Below are positions 15,857 to 24,480 of a DNA stretch of 42,694 nucleotides, piece after piece. The translations under genes and the position numbers were made by a program. Under the pieces are notes generated by a model that was not told where the DNA came from, did not search any database, and saw only the letters and a program-made list of their open reading frames with translations. Source of the stretch: Candidatus Saccharimonadota bacterium (GTDB taxonomy: Bacteria; Patescibacteriota; Saccharimonadia; Saccharimonadales; OFTM59); contig JAJDCL010000031.1 in assembly GCA_029260875.1 (NCBI GenBank), positions 1 through 42,694 of the forward strand. The letters are read 5' to 3'. The number at the start of each line of letters is the position of its first letter. The stretch's first letter is position 1.

Positions 15857-17653
15857 ATGAGTGTCTTATCATCTACTACCCAGAGGCAAGTTGAAGAAAG
15901 CTTGGTTAGTGAGGGGTTACTAACGGAAGAAAAAATCCGTGAGCTGAAAGACAAAGCTGAAAAAAGTGGCACTCCGTTTTTTGGCTTGCTTGTTCACGAT
16001 GGTCATGTGTCAAACGAGGATCTTACAAAAACCGTCGCACATATCAACAAATTGCCTTATGTGAATCTGACCAAAGCAAAAATAAACCCAGATATATTAG
16101 CCTTACTGCCATATGATATAGCCGAACGCTACATGGCTGTGCCACTTGGCGAGATACACCACCGCTTGGTTGTGGCTATGTTAGACGCTGACAATATTCA
16201 GGCTGTAGACTTCTTGTCTAATAAAGTGGCGCGCCCAATCAAGGTCTACGCAGCTAGCGAGGAAGGCATTAGAAACGTGCTCAAGCAGTATGCCAACACT
16301 TTGGATGGAACCGTCAGTGGCAAGTTCACTGAACTAGACATACAAGCCGACGAACCGGTTGCGTCTGAGCCTGCGGGGAGTAGCCAAAGAAGCATGAAAA
16401 CTATGGTGCAGGATTCACCAATTACTAAAACTCTTTCTAATATCCTTGATTATGCTGCCAGGAACCGGGCTAGCGATATACACATTGAGCCTCTAGAAAA
16501 AGAGCTAAAGATCCGCTGCCGTATTGACGGAGTTTTAAGAGAGATCATGAAGCTACCAAAAGACACAGAAGCGCCACTAGTTTCAAGGGTCAAAATTTTA
16601 GCAAACCTCAAAATAGATGAGCACCGCATCCCCCAAGACGGTCAGTTTACAGTCCAGGCAGCCCAAAAAGACATTGATCTACGTATTGCTATATCACCTG
16701 TAGTTTGGGGCGAACAAGTCGTTATTCGTTTGCTTGATAAGACCGGGACAAGCCTGAAGCTTGAAGACATGGGCTATCGTGGCCGGGCGTTACAGATGAT
16801 CCGCAAGGGTCTTGAGCGTCCAAATGGCATGATTCTGACATCCGGACCAACTGGTTCGGGTAAATCTACGTCTATGTACGCTCTCTTGCAGGAGATTAAA
16901 AACGACTCCATAAATATTGTGACCCTAGAGGACCCGGTTGAATACAAAATCAGTGGGGTTAACCAGATCCAGGTCAACCCTGATGTCGGCCTGACCTTTG
17001 CGTCTGGGTTGCGGTCGATCTTGCGTCAAGATCCAGATGTCGTGATGGTTGGTGAGATCCGTGACAAAGAAACTGCACAATTAGCAGTCCAAGCAGCTCT
17101 GACGGGCCACCTAGTGTTCTCTACACTTCACACAAACTCCGCAGCGGGTATCTTGCCTCGTTTACTTGATATGGGGATTGAGCCGTTTCTAATAGCGAGC
17201 ACGGTACATACGGTTATTGGTCAGCGTTTGGTGCGACGTATAAGCCCCGATCACAAAGATAGCTATAAATCTGACGCATCTGTAACCGAGGCTATCAAGG
17301 CAACGCTTGGAAGACTACTACCTACTAAAGAGGAAGATGTAAAACGCGTTGCGCATGATTTAGGTTATGAAAGCTTGCCTCTGGCCGACCAAAACGCTTA
17401 TACTTTGTTCAGGGGCAAAGACAGTCCTGAGACTCCGGCTGGTTATAAGGGACGGATGGGCCTATACGAGGTTTTTGAGGTCACCGAGGCTATCAAGGAA
17501 AAAATTCTCAAACGTGCTCCTAGCTCAGAGATCCAGGAAATTGCCGTCAAAGAGGGTATGGTGAATATGCGAGAAGACGGTTTTCTGAAAGCTCTAGCAG
17601 GGGATACAACCCCAGATGAAGTAAACAGGGTGGCGGCCGTTGATAATGCCTAA
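15857..17653 (+). CDS. pilB: Pilus extension ATPase PilB (GspE family), lacking zinc cysteines
   Basis: 598 aa. N-terminal MshEN-like domain (about 1-150), then the hexameric ATPase: Walker A GPTGSGKS at 330-337, Asp box VTLEDPVEYKI, Walker B VMVGEIRDKETA, His box LVFSTLHTNSAAG. It powers pilus polymerisation. The zinc-binding region that normally carries four cysteines (after VIGQRLVRRI) has none here: HKDSYKS replaces the first pair and LFRGKDSPETPAGYKGRMGL the second. An acidic and helical insertion fills the gap. Confidence 0.95.
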   Translation: MSVLSSTTQRQVEESLVSEGLLTEEKIRELKDKAEKSGTPFFGLLVHDGHVSNEDLTKTVAHINKLPYVNLTKAKINPDILALLPYDIAERYMAVPLGEIHHRLVVAMLDADNIQAVDFLSNKVARPIKVYAASEEGIRNVLKQYANTLDGTVSGKFTELDIQADEPVASEPAGSSQRSMKTMVQDSPITKTLSNILDYAARNRASDIHIEPLEKELKIRCRIDGVLREIMKLPKDTEAPLVSRVKILANLKIDEHRIPQDGQFTVQAAQKDIDLRIAISPVVWGEQVVIRLLDKTGTSLKLEDMGYRGRALQMIRKGLERPNGMILTSGPTGSGKSTSMYALLQEIKNDSINIVTLEDPVEYKISGVNQIQVNPDVGLTFASGLRSILRQDPDVVMVGEIRDKETAQLAVQAALTGHLVFSTLHTNSAAGILPRLLDMGIEPFLIASTVHTVIGQRLVRRISPDHKDSYKSDASVTEAIKATLGRLLPTKEEDVKRVAHDLGYESLPLADQNAYTLFRGKDSPETPAGYKGRMGLYEVFEVTEAIKEKILKRAPSSEIQEIAVKEGMVNMREDGFLKALAGDTTPDEVNRVAAVDNA

Positions 17654-17665
17654 AAGAAGCGATAA

Positions 17666-18751
17666 ATGACAAAGGAACATATGGCAACAGGACAACCACG
17701 GATAGAAATCCTTCTAGAAGAAGTTATAAAAAAGAAGGGCTCTGACCTTCACCTGCAGGTCGGTTTGCCACCGATGCTCAGAGTTGACGGTGCTATAGTG
17801 GCGGTGAGTGGTGCTACTGCATTGACCGAAGCTGCGGTTGAGCAGCTGATATTCGCTGTTTTAGATGAAGACCAGAAGCAGATTTTGTTAAAAGATAAAG
17901 AATTTGATTTTAGCTTTGCCTTTGGCGATCTCGGCCGTTTTCGTGTTAACGCCTTTCACGAAAGAGGCAACCTGGCAGCTGCTATGCGTCTTATCCCGAA
18001 CGAACTGTTAAGTATTGAACAGTTGGGGTTGCCGCAAATAGTCAATAAATTTGCAGATTACCCACGCGGGCTAGTGCTTGTCACCGGTCCGACCGGATCA
18101 GGCAAATCAACTACGCTAGCTGGTATTATAAATAAGATCAATAATGAGCGGGCAACGCACATTGTTACTATTGAGGACCCGATCGAGTTTACGCATAAGT
18201 CTAAGAAATCGGTTATTGTACAGCGCGAGGTTCACTACGACACTTATTCTTTTTCGGCAGCATTGCGTTCTAGTCTGCGTCAAGACCCTGATGTGGTGCT
18301 GATCGGTGAAATGCGCGACCTTGAAACTATTGCAGCCGCAATAACAATTGCTGAAACGGGCCACCTGGTCCTAGCTACGTTACACACCAACTCTGCCTCG
18401 CAAAGTATTGACCGTATGGTGGACGTGTTTCCTCCTCACCAGCAACCCCAAATCAGGACTCAGTTGTCAAATATCCTGATGGCTATTTGCTCGCAGCGTT
18501 TGGTACCGGCCATAGGTGGCGGGCGTATTGCAGCAGCAGAAATCTTGATTGCTACACCTGCTGTACGAAACATTATAAGAGAAGGCAAAACCCATCAGCT
18601 GGAAGCAGTTATCCAAACTGGTACAGAATTTGGCATGCAATCTATGGATAAAACTTTGGTCAGTTTGATTCACAGCGGCACAATATCGTACGAAGAAGCT
18701 CGTAACGTTGCAGTAGATATAGAAGAACTTGACCGCTTAATGAGAACTTAA
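17666..18751 (+). CDS. pilT: Pilus retraction ATPase PilT
   Basis: 361 aa. PAS-like N-terminus (about 10-100), Walker A GPTGSGKS at 141-148, Asp box VTIEDPIEFTH, Walker B VVLIGEMRDLETI, His box LVLATLHTNSA, then AAEILIATPAVRNIIREGKT, the PilT-specific AIRNLIRE-like motif. It depolymerises the pilus, giving twitching and DNA uptake. AAAGGA stands 4 nt before an in-frame ATG at 17681, so the true start could be five codons downstream. 12 nt after pilB. Confidence 0.96.
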   Translation: MTKEHMATGQPRIEILLEEVIKKKGSDLHLQVGLPPMLRVDGAIVAVSGATALTEAAVEQLIFAVLDEDQKQILLKDKEFDFSFAFGDLGRFRVNAFHERGNLAAAMRLIPNELLSIEQLGLPQIVNKFADYPRGLVLVTGPTGSGKSTTLAGIINKINNERATHIVTIEDPIEFTHKSKKSVIVQREVHYDTYSFSAALRSSLRQDPDVVLIGEMRDLETIAAAITIAETGHLVLATLHTNSASQSIDRMVDVFPPHQQPQIRTQLSNILMAICSQRLVPAIGGGRIAAAEILIATPAVRNIIREGKTHQLEAVIQTGTEFGMQSMDKTLVSLIHSGTISYEEARNVAVDIEELDRLMRT

Positions 18752-18767
18752 ATCATAAAATACAGAT

Positions 18768-19985
18768 ATGCTGACATATAAATACATTGCAAGAGACCCA
18801 GCTACTGGCCAGAAGATAAGGGCAGAGGTGCAGGCCGAGAATGAGCAAGCTGCGGGCAAGCTGATCCAAAGCCAGGGGTTTGCGCCTCTGACAATTGAGC
18901 TCAGTGGCGATGCTACAAAGGGGTTGGCAAAGTACTTTCACCGTATACGCACTAAAGATAAGACACTTTTTTCTAGGCAGCTAGCTACTCTTATTAATGC
19001 TGGCTTGCCACTAGTGCAAAGCTTGCGTAGCGTTGGAGACCAAACACCGAGCAAACCACTCAAAATTATTATTAGCCAGGTTATACAAGACGTAGAGTCA
19101 GGACAGAACTTTTCTACGGCACTATCACATCATCCCAATGTGTTTAATCAGGTTTTTATAAGTCTTGTAGCAGCTGGCGAAACCTCTGGAACGTTAGACG
19201 CTGCTTTAGAGAGGTTAGCCAATCAGCAAGAAAAAGATGCTGAGATTATGAGCAAAGTTAAGGGGGCGATGATTTATCCCCTGATAGTTCTGGCTGTAAT
19301 GCTCGCGGTTATAATCTTCATGATCGTAAAGGTACTGCCTCAAGTTGAGGTGCTTTATGACGGCATACCGGGCGCAAACCTACCACCGCTCACCACTATT
19401 ATGTTGGCGGTTTCGCGTTTTATCGTGAATTACTGGGCTTACCTGATCATATTATTGGGCGCAGGCGCTTTCTTTGCTACGCGCTGGGCTAGAACCCTGG
19501 GCGGAAAGAGGGTTGTAGACATGGCCAAAATGCGAATGTGGCCCATCGGACCATTATTTATGAAACTTTATATGGCTAGGTTCTCACGGACCGGCACAAC
19601 TCTTGTGTCAACAGGCGTGCCACTTATTCAAATGCTAGAAGTAACCGCAAGAGCAATTGACAATGTGCATATTGAGTCATCTATAACAGCAGCTATTGAA
19701 AAGGTCAAAGGGGGAAAGTCATTATCCGAGGCGCTTGAGCATGACCCCAACTTTTTAAGCCTGGTGCCGGATATGCTACGTGTAGGTGAGCAATCTGGCG
19801 CTATAGAGCAGATGCTTGCCAAGACGGCTGATTACTACGAAAAAGAAGTGGATAATCAGATAAAAACTATTTCGACAGTGATTGAACCAGTTCTAATGGT
19901 AATACTGGGGATCTTCGCCTTTATTATCGTGGCAGCGGTGCTTTTGCCCATATACAGTTTAGCGGGACAGAATATAATCCGATAG
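18768..19985 (+). CDS. pilC: Type IV pilus inner-membrane platform protein PilC
   Basis: 405 aa with two T2SSF domains (about 70-190 and 275-395): FSRQLATLINAGLPLVQSLR and FSRTGTTLVSTGVPLIQML. Membrane helices near 170-195, 220-245 and 375-400. PilC is the rotor on which PilB and PilT act. No Shine-Dalgarno is evident; the short gap after pilT suggests co-transcription. Confidence 0.95.
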   Translation: MLTYKYIARDPATGQKIRAEVQAENEQAAGKLIQSQGFAPLTIELSGDATKGLAKYFHRIRTKDKTLFSRQLATLINAGLPLVQSLRSVGDQTPSKPLKIIISQVIQDVESGQNFSTALSHHPNVFNQVFISLVAAGETSGTLDAALERLANQQEKDAEIMSKVKGAMIYPLIVLAVMLAVIIFMIVKVLPQVEVLYDGIPGANLPPLTTIMLAVSRFIVNYWAYLIILLGAGAFFATRWARTLGGKRVVDMAKMRMWPIGPLFMKLYMARFSRTGTTLVSTGVPLIQMLEVTARAIDNVHIESSITAAIEKVKGGKSLSEALEHDPNFLSLVPDMLRVGEQSGAIEQMLAKTADYYEKEVDNQIKTISTVIEPVLMVILGIFAFIIVAAVLLPIYSLAGQNIIR

Positions 19986-20073
19986 TAAGCCTTGCTTTTT
20001 ATTGAGAAGCTCATTACTATCTAAACATAAGCATAAAATTGTAAACCAAATTTGCACAAGGGGGCATTGTCAG

Positions 20074-20541
20074 ATGTTAAAAAAATTAAAAGATCAAAAT
20101 AAGGGCTTTACCATCATCGAAGTCTTGATCGTCTTGGCTATTGCAGGGCTAATCATGTTGATTGTCTTCATGGCCGTACCAGCTCTAAACCGCAACAAAC
20201 GTAATACTCAAGCACGCAGCGAAGTATCCAACTACTTAGGTGCTGTCCAAGAGTGGTCCAACAACAACAACGGTAAGGTGCCTGCTAGCGTAGCTGACAT
20301 AAACGGGGTAAACGATCTTGCGAACAGTACGTTCATGCAAGAACCGACATCCGTACAAACAGGTGCCAGAAACAATACAGCACATGCTTTAGTCCTCCAG
20401 CAAATGGAGCTTGTCACGGGGTCTCGTTGTGATACCGCCACAATTGGCAATACTATTGCTGCTGCAGGCAGGGCAGTTGCTATACGTTTCACAGTTGAAG
20501 GGTCTAACGGCAGCGTAATACATCAGTGCCAGGAATCGTAA
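20074..20541 (+). CDS. pilA: Major type IV pilin candidate
   Basis: 155 aa from ATG 20074; an upstream in-frame ATG at 20002 would add 24 residues unusual for a prepilin. Leader MLKKLKDQNKG is cut before FTIIEVLIVLAIAGL: glycine at -1, Phe at +1 and Glu at +5, all canonical. A long hydrophobic helix is followed by a globular domain with one likely disulfide (the two cysteines in SRCDTATIG and IHQCQES), as in the D-region of pilins. It is the shortest prepilin of the locus and the one followed by a strong terminator, consistent with high expression of the main subunit. Confidence 0.88.
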   Translation: MLKKLKDQNKGFTIIEVLIVLAIAGLIMLIVFMAVPALNRNKRNTQARSEVSNYLGAVQEWSNNNNGKVPASVADINGVNDLANSTFMQEPTSVQTGARNNTAHALVLQQMELVTGSRCDTATIGNTIAAAGRAVAIRFTVEGSNGSVIHQCQES

Positions 20542-20567
20542 AAAGGCAATAAATCGTATTAATATAA

Positions 20568-20594
20568 ACAGGCTCCCAAGGGAGTCTGTTTTTG
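20568..20594 (+). terminator. Intrinsic terminator after the major pilin
   Basis: ACAGGCTCCC (20568-20577), AA loop, GGGAGTCTGT (20580-20589) and a T5 run. Ten-bp stem with one G-U pair. Confidence 0.9.
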
Positions 20595-20611
20595 TGTTAG
20601 CATAAACGTAA

Positions 20612-21436
20612 ATGATTATCATCGTACTTATATTATTGGGTCTTTGTTTCGGCAGCTTCATTAGTGCCCTTGTGTGGCGTTTGCACAAGCAGTTTACTGT
20701 AGAAGATAAAAAACATCCGCGGGATTACTCAATGCTAATGGGCCGTTCCATGTGTTCTCACTGTGGCCATCGACTTGCAGCCCGTGATTTAGTGCCAATC
20801 TTGAGCTGGCTTTCACTGAGGGGTAAATGTCGTTACTGTCACAAAAAAATTCAAGATAGTCCGCTCACAGAGCTTGTGACTGTAGCACTTTTTATCGTGT
20901 CGTATATGGCTTGGCCCTACGATTTTAATACTGTGGGTATTTTTCTGTTTATCATATGGCTGCCGATTCTAATATCACTGATAGCACTATTTATATACGA
21001 TCTACGTCATATGCTACTGCCGGACAGGTTGACATTTACCTTGTTTGGATTGACTTTGGTGCAGTTGGGCGGGCTACTAGTATTATCTGGCGGAGAAATT
21101 AATATACTTTGGAATGCACTGCTTGGAGTTATAGCCCTAGCAGGCTTTTTCTATCTGTTGTTTCAGATTTCAGGTGGTAGCTGGATTGGTGGTGGCGATG
21201 TAAAGTTGGGTTTAGGTCTGGGCATTTTGGCAGGTAATTTGGCTGGAGCCTTATTAATTCTTTTCTTGGCATCGGCTATTGGTACGCTAGTTTCAATCAT
21301 TCTCTTGTTAAATGGTAGGGCGTCTAAAAAAACCCAAGTACCTTTCGGGCCATTTCTAGTTACAGCAGCCATAGTTGGCCAGCTTTTTGGGCCTCTACTG
21401 ATCCACTGGTACCAGAACCAGTTCTTATTAATATAA
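20612..21436 (+). CDS. pilD: Prepilin peptidase / methyltransferase PilD
   Basis: 274 aa multi-pass membrane protein. The N-terminal methyltransferase part has two cysteine pairs (CSHCGHRL and CRYCHKK) after GSFISALVWRL. The aspartyl peptidase part shows the two catalytic aspartates in IYDLRHMLLPDRL and GGGDVKLGLG. It removes leader peptides of the pilins coded around it and N-methylates them. A TGT-TAGCAT box at 20595-20603, just after the terminator, lies 8 nt before the ATG, so the gene may have its own leaderless transcript. Confidence 0.96.
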   Translation: MIIIVLILLGLCFGSFISALVWRLHKQFTVEDKKHPRDYSMLMGRSMCSHCGHRLAARDLVPILSWLSLRGKCRYCHKKIQDSPLTELVTVALFIVSYMAWPYDFNTVGIFLFIIWLPILISLIALFIYDLRHMLLPDRLTFTLFGLTLVQLGGLLVLSGGEINILWNALLGVIALAGFFYLLFQISGGSWIGGGDVKLGLGLGILAGNLAGALLILFLASAIGTLVSIILLLNGRASKKTQVPFGPFLVTAAIVGQLFGPLLIHWYQNQFLLI

Positions 21437-21514
21437 AACTAAGATGGCTTGAGTCATCGAGCCGTTTGCTAGCAGGGTAGGCTGTTACTGGGGTCGGTCT
21501 CGTACCCCTTATGC

Positions 21515-21520
21515 TATACT
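21515..21520 (+). promoter_or_regulatory. Extended -10 (TGC-TATACT), leaderless minor pilin promoter
   Basis: TATACT with upstream TGC ends 7 nt before the ATG at 21528, so the mRNA should begin at or next to the start codon. No convincing -35. Confidence 0.6.
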
Positions 21521-21527
21521 GAAGCAC

Positions 21528-22499
21528 ATGATGAGCTTGCGCGCACGTAACCCCCTTGGCTTAAGTCAAGAACGCTCAGCAACGGGCCATTATCCTAGCG
21601 GGTACACGATTGTAGAAGTCTTAATCTTCTTGGCGGTGTCCGGTGCGCTACTGATTAGCGCCATGTCGTTGTTCGGGGGGCAACAGCGAAGAGCCCAGTT
21701 TACCCAGGCGGTCAGGGAGTTTGACTCTAAAATACAAGACATAATTAACGACGTGTCAACAGGATTTTATCCTAACACTGGTTCAATTCAGTGTGCGTAT
21801 GACGGGGGAGCTCCTGGTAATGGTATTAAGCTGACAAGTGGCAGTGGATCTACCCAAGGCGCCAACTCGGACTGTATATTTATAGGCAGGGTTATACAGT
21901 TTGCTCCACAAGGGGTGGGAGAAGGAAGCTTACGTATTTATACGGTAGCTGGCCAAAGACAGGTTGCCGACTCAGTCCTTAGGCGTGAGCCAACCACTCT
22001 CCGGGAAACTAAGTCAATATTGATTGCAGCAAAAGATTCTGCTGACCCAACGCCGAATGCGTTTGAAGACGTGGCTGGTAGCCCTGAAATTAGCATAGGT
22101 AAAGTTTGCTACAAGACATGTTCCTCGGCAGAAGAAATGGGCGGTATTGGGGTATTTTCTACCTTTGGTAGTTACAATGGTAACTCCTTACAGTCTGGGA
22201 CAACAACCGCGCAACTAGCGCCGATTGTTTCTACGCCAACACAGCCATCACGGATCAACCAGCTGCCTTATGAATTTGTGACAAGTGTCAATGAAAAGCT
22301 GAGTGGTACAACTACTGCCTGGTCAGACGCTGCGTATCAGACTTATATTAGAGATGCACAACAATCTGGTATTACGATATGTTTGTTAAGTAAATCCGTT
22401 GACCAACATGCACGCCTAAAAATAGGTGGTAACTCTAGTCAGCTGATTACTGAGTTAACCTTTCATGGTGGCAACAGGGCTAGTGATTGTCGCCTTTAA
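21528..22499 (+). CDS. Minor pilin / pseudopilin
   Basis: 323 aa. Unusually long leader of about 25 residues ending SG before YTIVEVLIFLAVSGALLISA, a class III signal with Glu at +5. A long helix and a beta-rich C-domain with several cysteines (VCYKTCSSAEE) follow. Minor pilins prime assembly and adorn the pilus tip. It is first in a four-gene set (to 25611) that resembles the minor-pilin cluster of type II/IV systems. No leader or Shine-Dalgarno. Confidence 0.85.
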   Translation: MMSLRARNPLGLSQERSATGHYPSGYTIVEVLIFLAVSGALLISAMSLFGGQQRRAQFTQAVREFDSKIQDIINDVSTGFYPNTGSIQCAYDGGAPGNGIKLTSGSGSTQGANSDCIFIGRVIQFAPQGVGEGSLRIYTVAGQRQVADSVLRREPTTLRETKSILIAAKDSADPTPNAFEDVAGSPEISIGKVCYKTCSSAEEMGGIGVFSTFGSYNGNSLQSGTTTAQLAPIVSTPTQPSRINQLPYEFVTSVNEKLSGTTTAWSDAAYQTYIRDAQQSGITICLLSKSVDQHARLKIGGNSSQLITELTFHGGNRASDCRL

Positions 22500-22549
22500 G
22501 ATGGAATGCAAGAGCTGTATGAGTAAAGATTTCTCTGACACCCTTATGC

Positions 22550-22555
22550 TATACT
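22550..22555 (+). promoter_or_regulatory. Extended -10 (TGC-TATACT) before mini-ORF
   Basis: The same CCCTTATGCTATACT block is found at 21506-21520 and 22541-22555, i.e. two minor pilin genes share a near-identical promoter core. It ends 8 nt before the ATG of an 8-codon ORF. Confidence 0.6.
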
Positions 22556-22563
22556 CAAAACCA

Positions 22564-22590
22564 ATGATAGGCGCTACAATATGCTTATGA
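22564..22590 (+). CDS. Eight-codon leaderless mini-ORF coupled to minor pilin
   Basis: MIGATICL then TGA at 22588-22590, which overlaps the ATG at 22587 of the next gene (ATGA). Its start codon would be at the 5' end of the mRNA. Too short to have a protein function of its own; probably a ribosome-loading device. Confidence 0.35.
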   Translation: MIGATICL

Positions 22591-23741
22591 ATAAGCTTCG
22601 CTTTCGCGGTGACACTATTATAGAAGTCCTGATCTCCATAACTGTTGTTAGTGTTATCTTGGGTGGGGCATATGCGTCCAGTAATCGTAGCCTTAGTGCT
22701 ACAAGGCAAGCTCAAGAACGTGGCGAATCGTTGAAGTTGGCAGAAGCGCAACTTGAGCGCCTAAAGACGGTTGCTAGACTGCAGCCCTCCATACTTACTG
22801 AAACCGAGCCGTTTTTCTGTATAAGAGAAGATCTAACATATATCAGATTTACTAGCGTGCCAAATCTTAATGAGTTTGATACCTACGACGAGTGTGCACA
22901 GCAGCCACACGGCGGAGCTGAATATCTGATAGGTGTTGAAAGGACGGGCGTAGGCAGCTTTGTGATTCATAGCACCTGGTATCGGTCCAATGGCCAGGGT
23001 GATGACCATCTGGAGCTTGTGTATAGATTATATCCGGCAAGTACAGCTCCGGTCACCGCTCCGCCGTGCCCCGGTAGTCCAGGGTGTGGTAGCCCACCGC
23101 CACCGCCACCTCCTACAAGCGAGCCTAGTGTTAACTTGACCGCAGATGATGAGCTTATAGACCCAGGTGAGCGTACAAGACTTCGTTGGACGACTGCAAA
23201 CGGCCCATTTGAGTATTGTGATGTCGAAGCTTCATTTGAGCAATCTAACCACCGTAACTGGAACGGCAGATTAGATAGTGGTGACGTCGCCAAAGGCAGC
23301 GGAAGCGCTCGGACAGGTAATATTAATAACACAACTACATTTAGGATTGAGTGTTGGAAAGACGGAGCCCGCAAAAGAGGTTCTGTGACGGTAAATGTGC
23401 GTACCGCTTCTGCCCCCAGCCCTAGTGCTGGGGGGGCCGCTGGGCCAGCCAGCCCCGGGGGGCCAGGCGGTGTCTGCGGGGTAAGTACTTATTTTGCTCA
23501 CCCCGGGCCCGTAGGCCACGGTCATGATGGAGAAGACGCAGTTGGCGGTGCAGGTGGAAGTGGCGCGGGCGGTGACGCATGTGCCGGGAACCAAGGTGGC
23601 AATGGTGCTGATGGCGGTAGCAGCGCTGATGGGGCGAGCGGTGGTTCAAGCGCTCCTAGTGCTCCTTCTGCGCCGAGCTCACCTTCTAGTGGCACGGTAT
23701 GTACTACTATAAATGGCAAAAAAACATGCACCTCCACTTAA
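22587..23741 (+). CDS. Minor pilin with polyproline linker and glycine-rich tail
   Basis: 384 aa from ATG 22587 (an ATG two codons upstream is also possible). Leader ends FRG before DTIIEVLISITVVSVILGG: Glu +5 is kept but +1 is Asp rather than Phe. A PilV/GspI-like helix is followed by a small domain, a linker with seven prolines in a row (codons near 23094-23114), an Ig-like beta domain (about 185-270), then about 110 residues rich in Gly, Ala, Ser and Pro and a C-terminal cysteine pair. The tail codons are much more GC-rich than the surroundings. Such tails suggest a flexible extracellular stalk. Confidence 0.85.
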   Translation: MNKLRFRGDTIIEVLISITVVSVILGGAYASSNRSLSATRQAQERGESLKLAEAQLERLKTVARLQPSILTETEPFFCIREDLTYIRFTSVPNLNEFDTYDECAQQPHGGAEYLIGVERTGVGSFVIHSTWYRSNGQGDDHLELVYRLYPASTAPVTAPPCPGSPGCGSPPPPPPPTSEPSVNLTADDELIDPGERTRLRWTTANGPFEYCDVEASFEQSNHRNWNGRLDSGDVAKGSGSARTGNINNTTTFRIECWKDGARKRGSVTVNVRTASAPSPSAGGAAGPASPGGPGGVCGVSTYFAHPGPVGHGHDGEDAVGGAGGSGAGGDACAGNQGGNGADGGSSADGASGGSSAPSAPSAPSSPSSGTVCTTINGKKTCTST

Positions 23742-24459
23742 GCAATTTAAATCAATGAACAGACAGGTGGGCCAAAGAGGATTTACGATTGTAGAGCTGT
23801 TAATCGCCAGCGCAGTTTTCTCTGTAGTCCTACTTATTTGTGCTGTTGGACTTCTCCAAATCGGCCGAACTTATTATAAGGGCATTACATCAAGCCAGAC
23901 CCAGGAGGCTGCACGCTCAATTATTGAGGAAGTCAGCAAGACTATTCAGTTTAACGGGGGTAACGTGGGTCTTATGATTCACCCCGGCTCGGAACCAAGC
24001 GAGAACCCGGCAACTCCATCGTACATATGTATAGGCAATAAGCGCTTTGCGTTTGTACTTAACCACCAGCTAATTTCTTCAGCCACGCTTGGGCCAAACC
24101 AGTCTAGGCATGCCCTAGGCGTTGATAGTCGCCCCTGTACCAGTGGGGCGCCACAACCACTGAACAATAGTAACCTTTTAGCTGATTCTAAGGAGCTTCT
24201 GCCCCCAAACATGAGATTAACAAAGTTTGAAGTGTCTTGTGTCAAAAATGACGCCACGCCAGATCCCTCAGACTGCCTGACGGACAATCTGTATAAAGTG
24301 ACGGTTAGAGTTGTTTCGGGACATCAAGATGTACTAGCGGACTCAGACAAATCAAGGCCAGGGCCGGACCTGCCCGGAGAGTGTTTGCCCAATTCAATCG
24401 GTGGCCAGTTTTGTGCGGTCGCAGAACTTAGCACAACCGTCCAAAAGCGTGTAAAATGA
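23713..24459 (+). CDS. Minor pilin, PilW-like
   Basis: 248 aa. Leader ending GQRG before FTIVELLIASAVFSVVLLIC (Glu +5). Its first 29 nt overlap the previous gene. A later ATG (23755) directly before NRQVGQRG would give a shorter, more typical leader. The C-domain has pairs of cysteines (SRPCTSG, VSCVKND, DCLTD). Expected to join the minor-pilin complex. Confidence 0.85.
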   Translation: MAKKHAPPLKQFKSMNRQVGQRGFTIVELLIASAVFSVVLLICAVGLLQIGRTYYKGITSSQTQEAARSIIEEVSKTIQFNGGNVGLMIHPGSEPSENPATPSYICIGNKRFAFVLNHQLISSATLGPNQSRHALGVDSRPCTSGAPQPLNNSNLLADSKELLPPNMRLTKFEVSCVKNDATPDPSDCLTDNLYKVTVRVVSGHQDVLADSDKSRPGPDLPGECLPNSIGGQFCAVAELSTTVQKRVK

Positions 24460-24480
24460 TAGCTAAGCATAAGCAAAGTC

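Noticed and set aside
20002-20073. Longer start of the major pilin
   Set aside because: It would give a 35-residue leader; the ATG at 20074 gives the normal short prepilin leader.
22967-23737. Several open frames on the minus strand across the glycine-rich tail
   Set aside because: They are shadows of GC-rich repetitive coding; the plus frame has the prepilin signature and an Ig-like domain.
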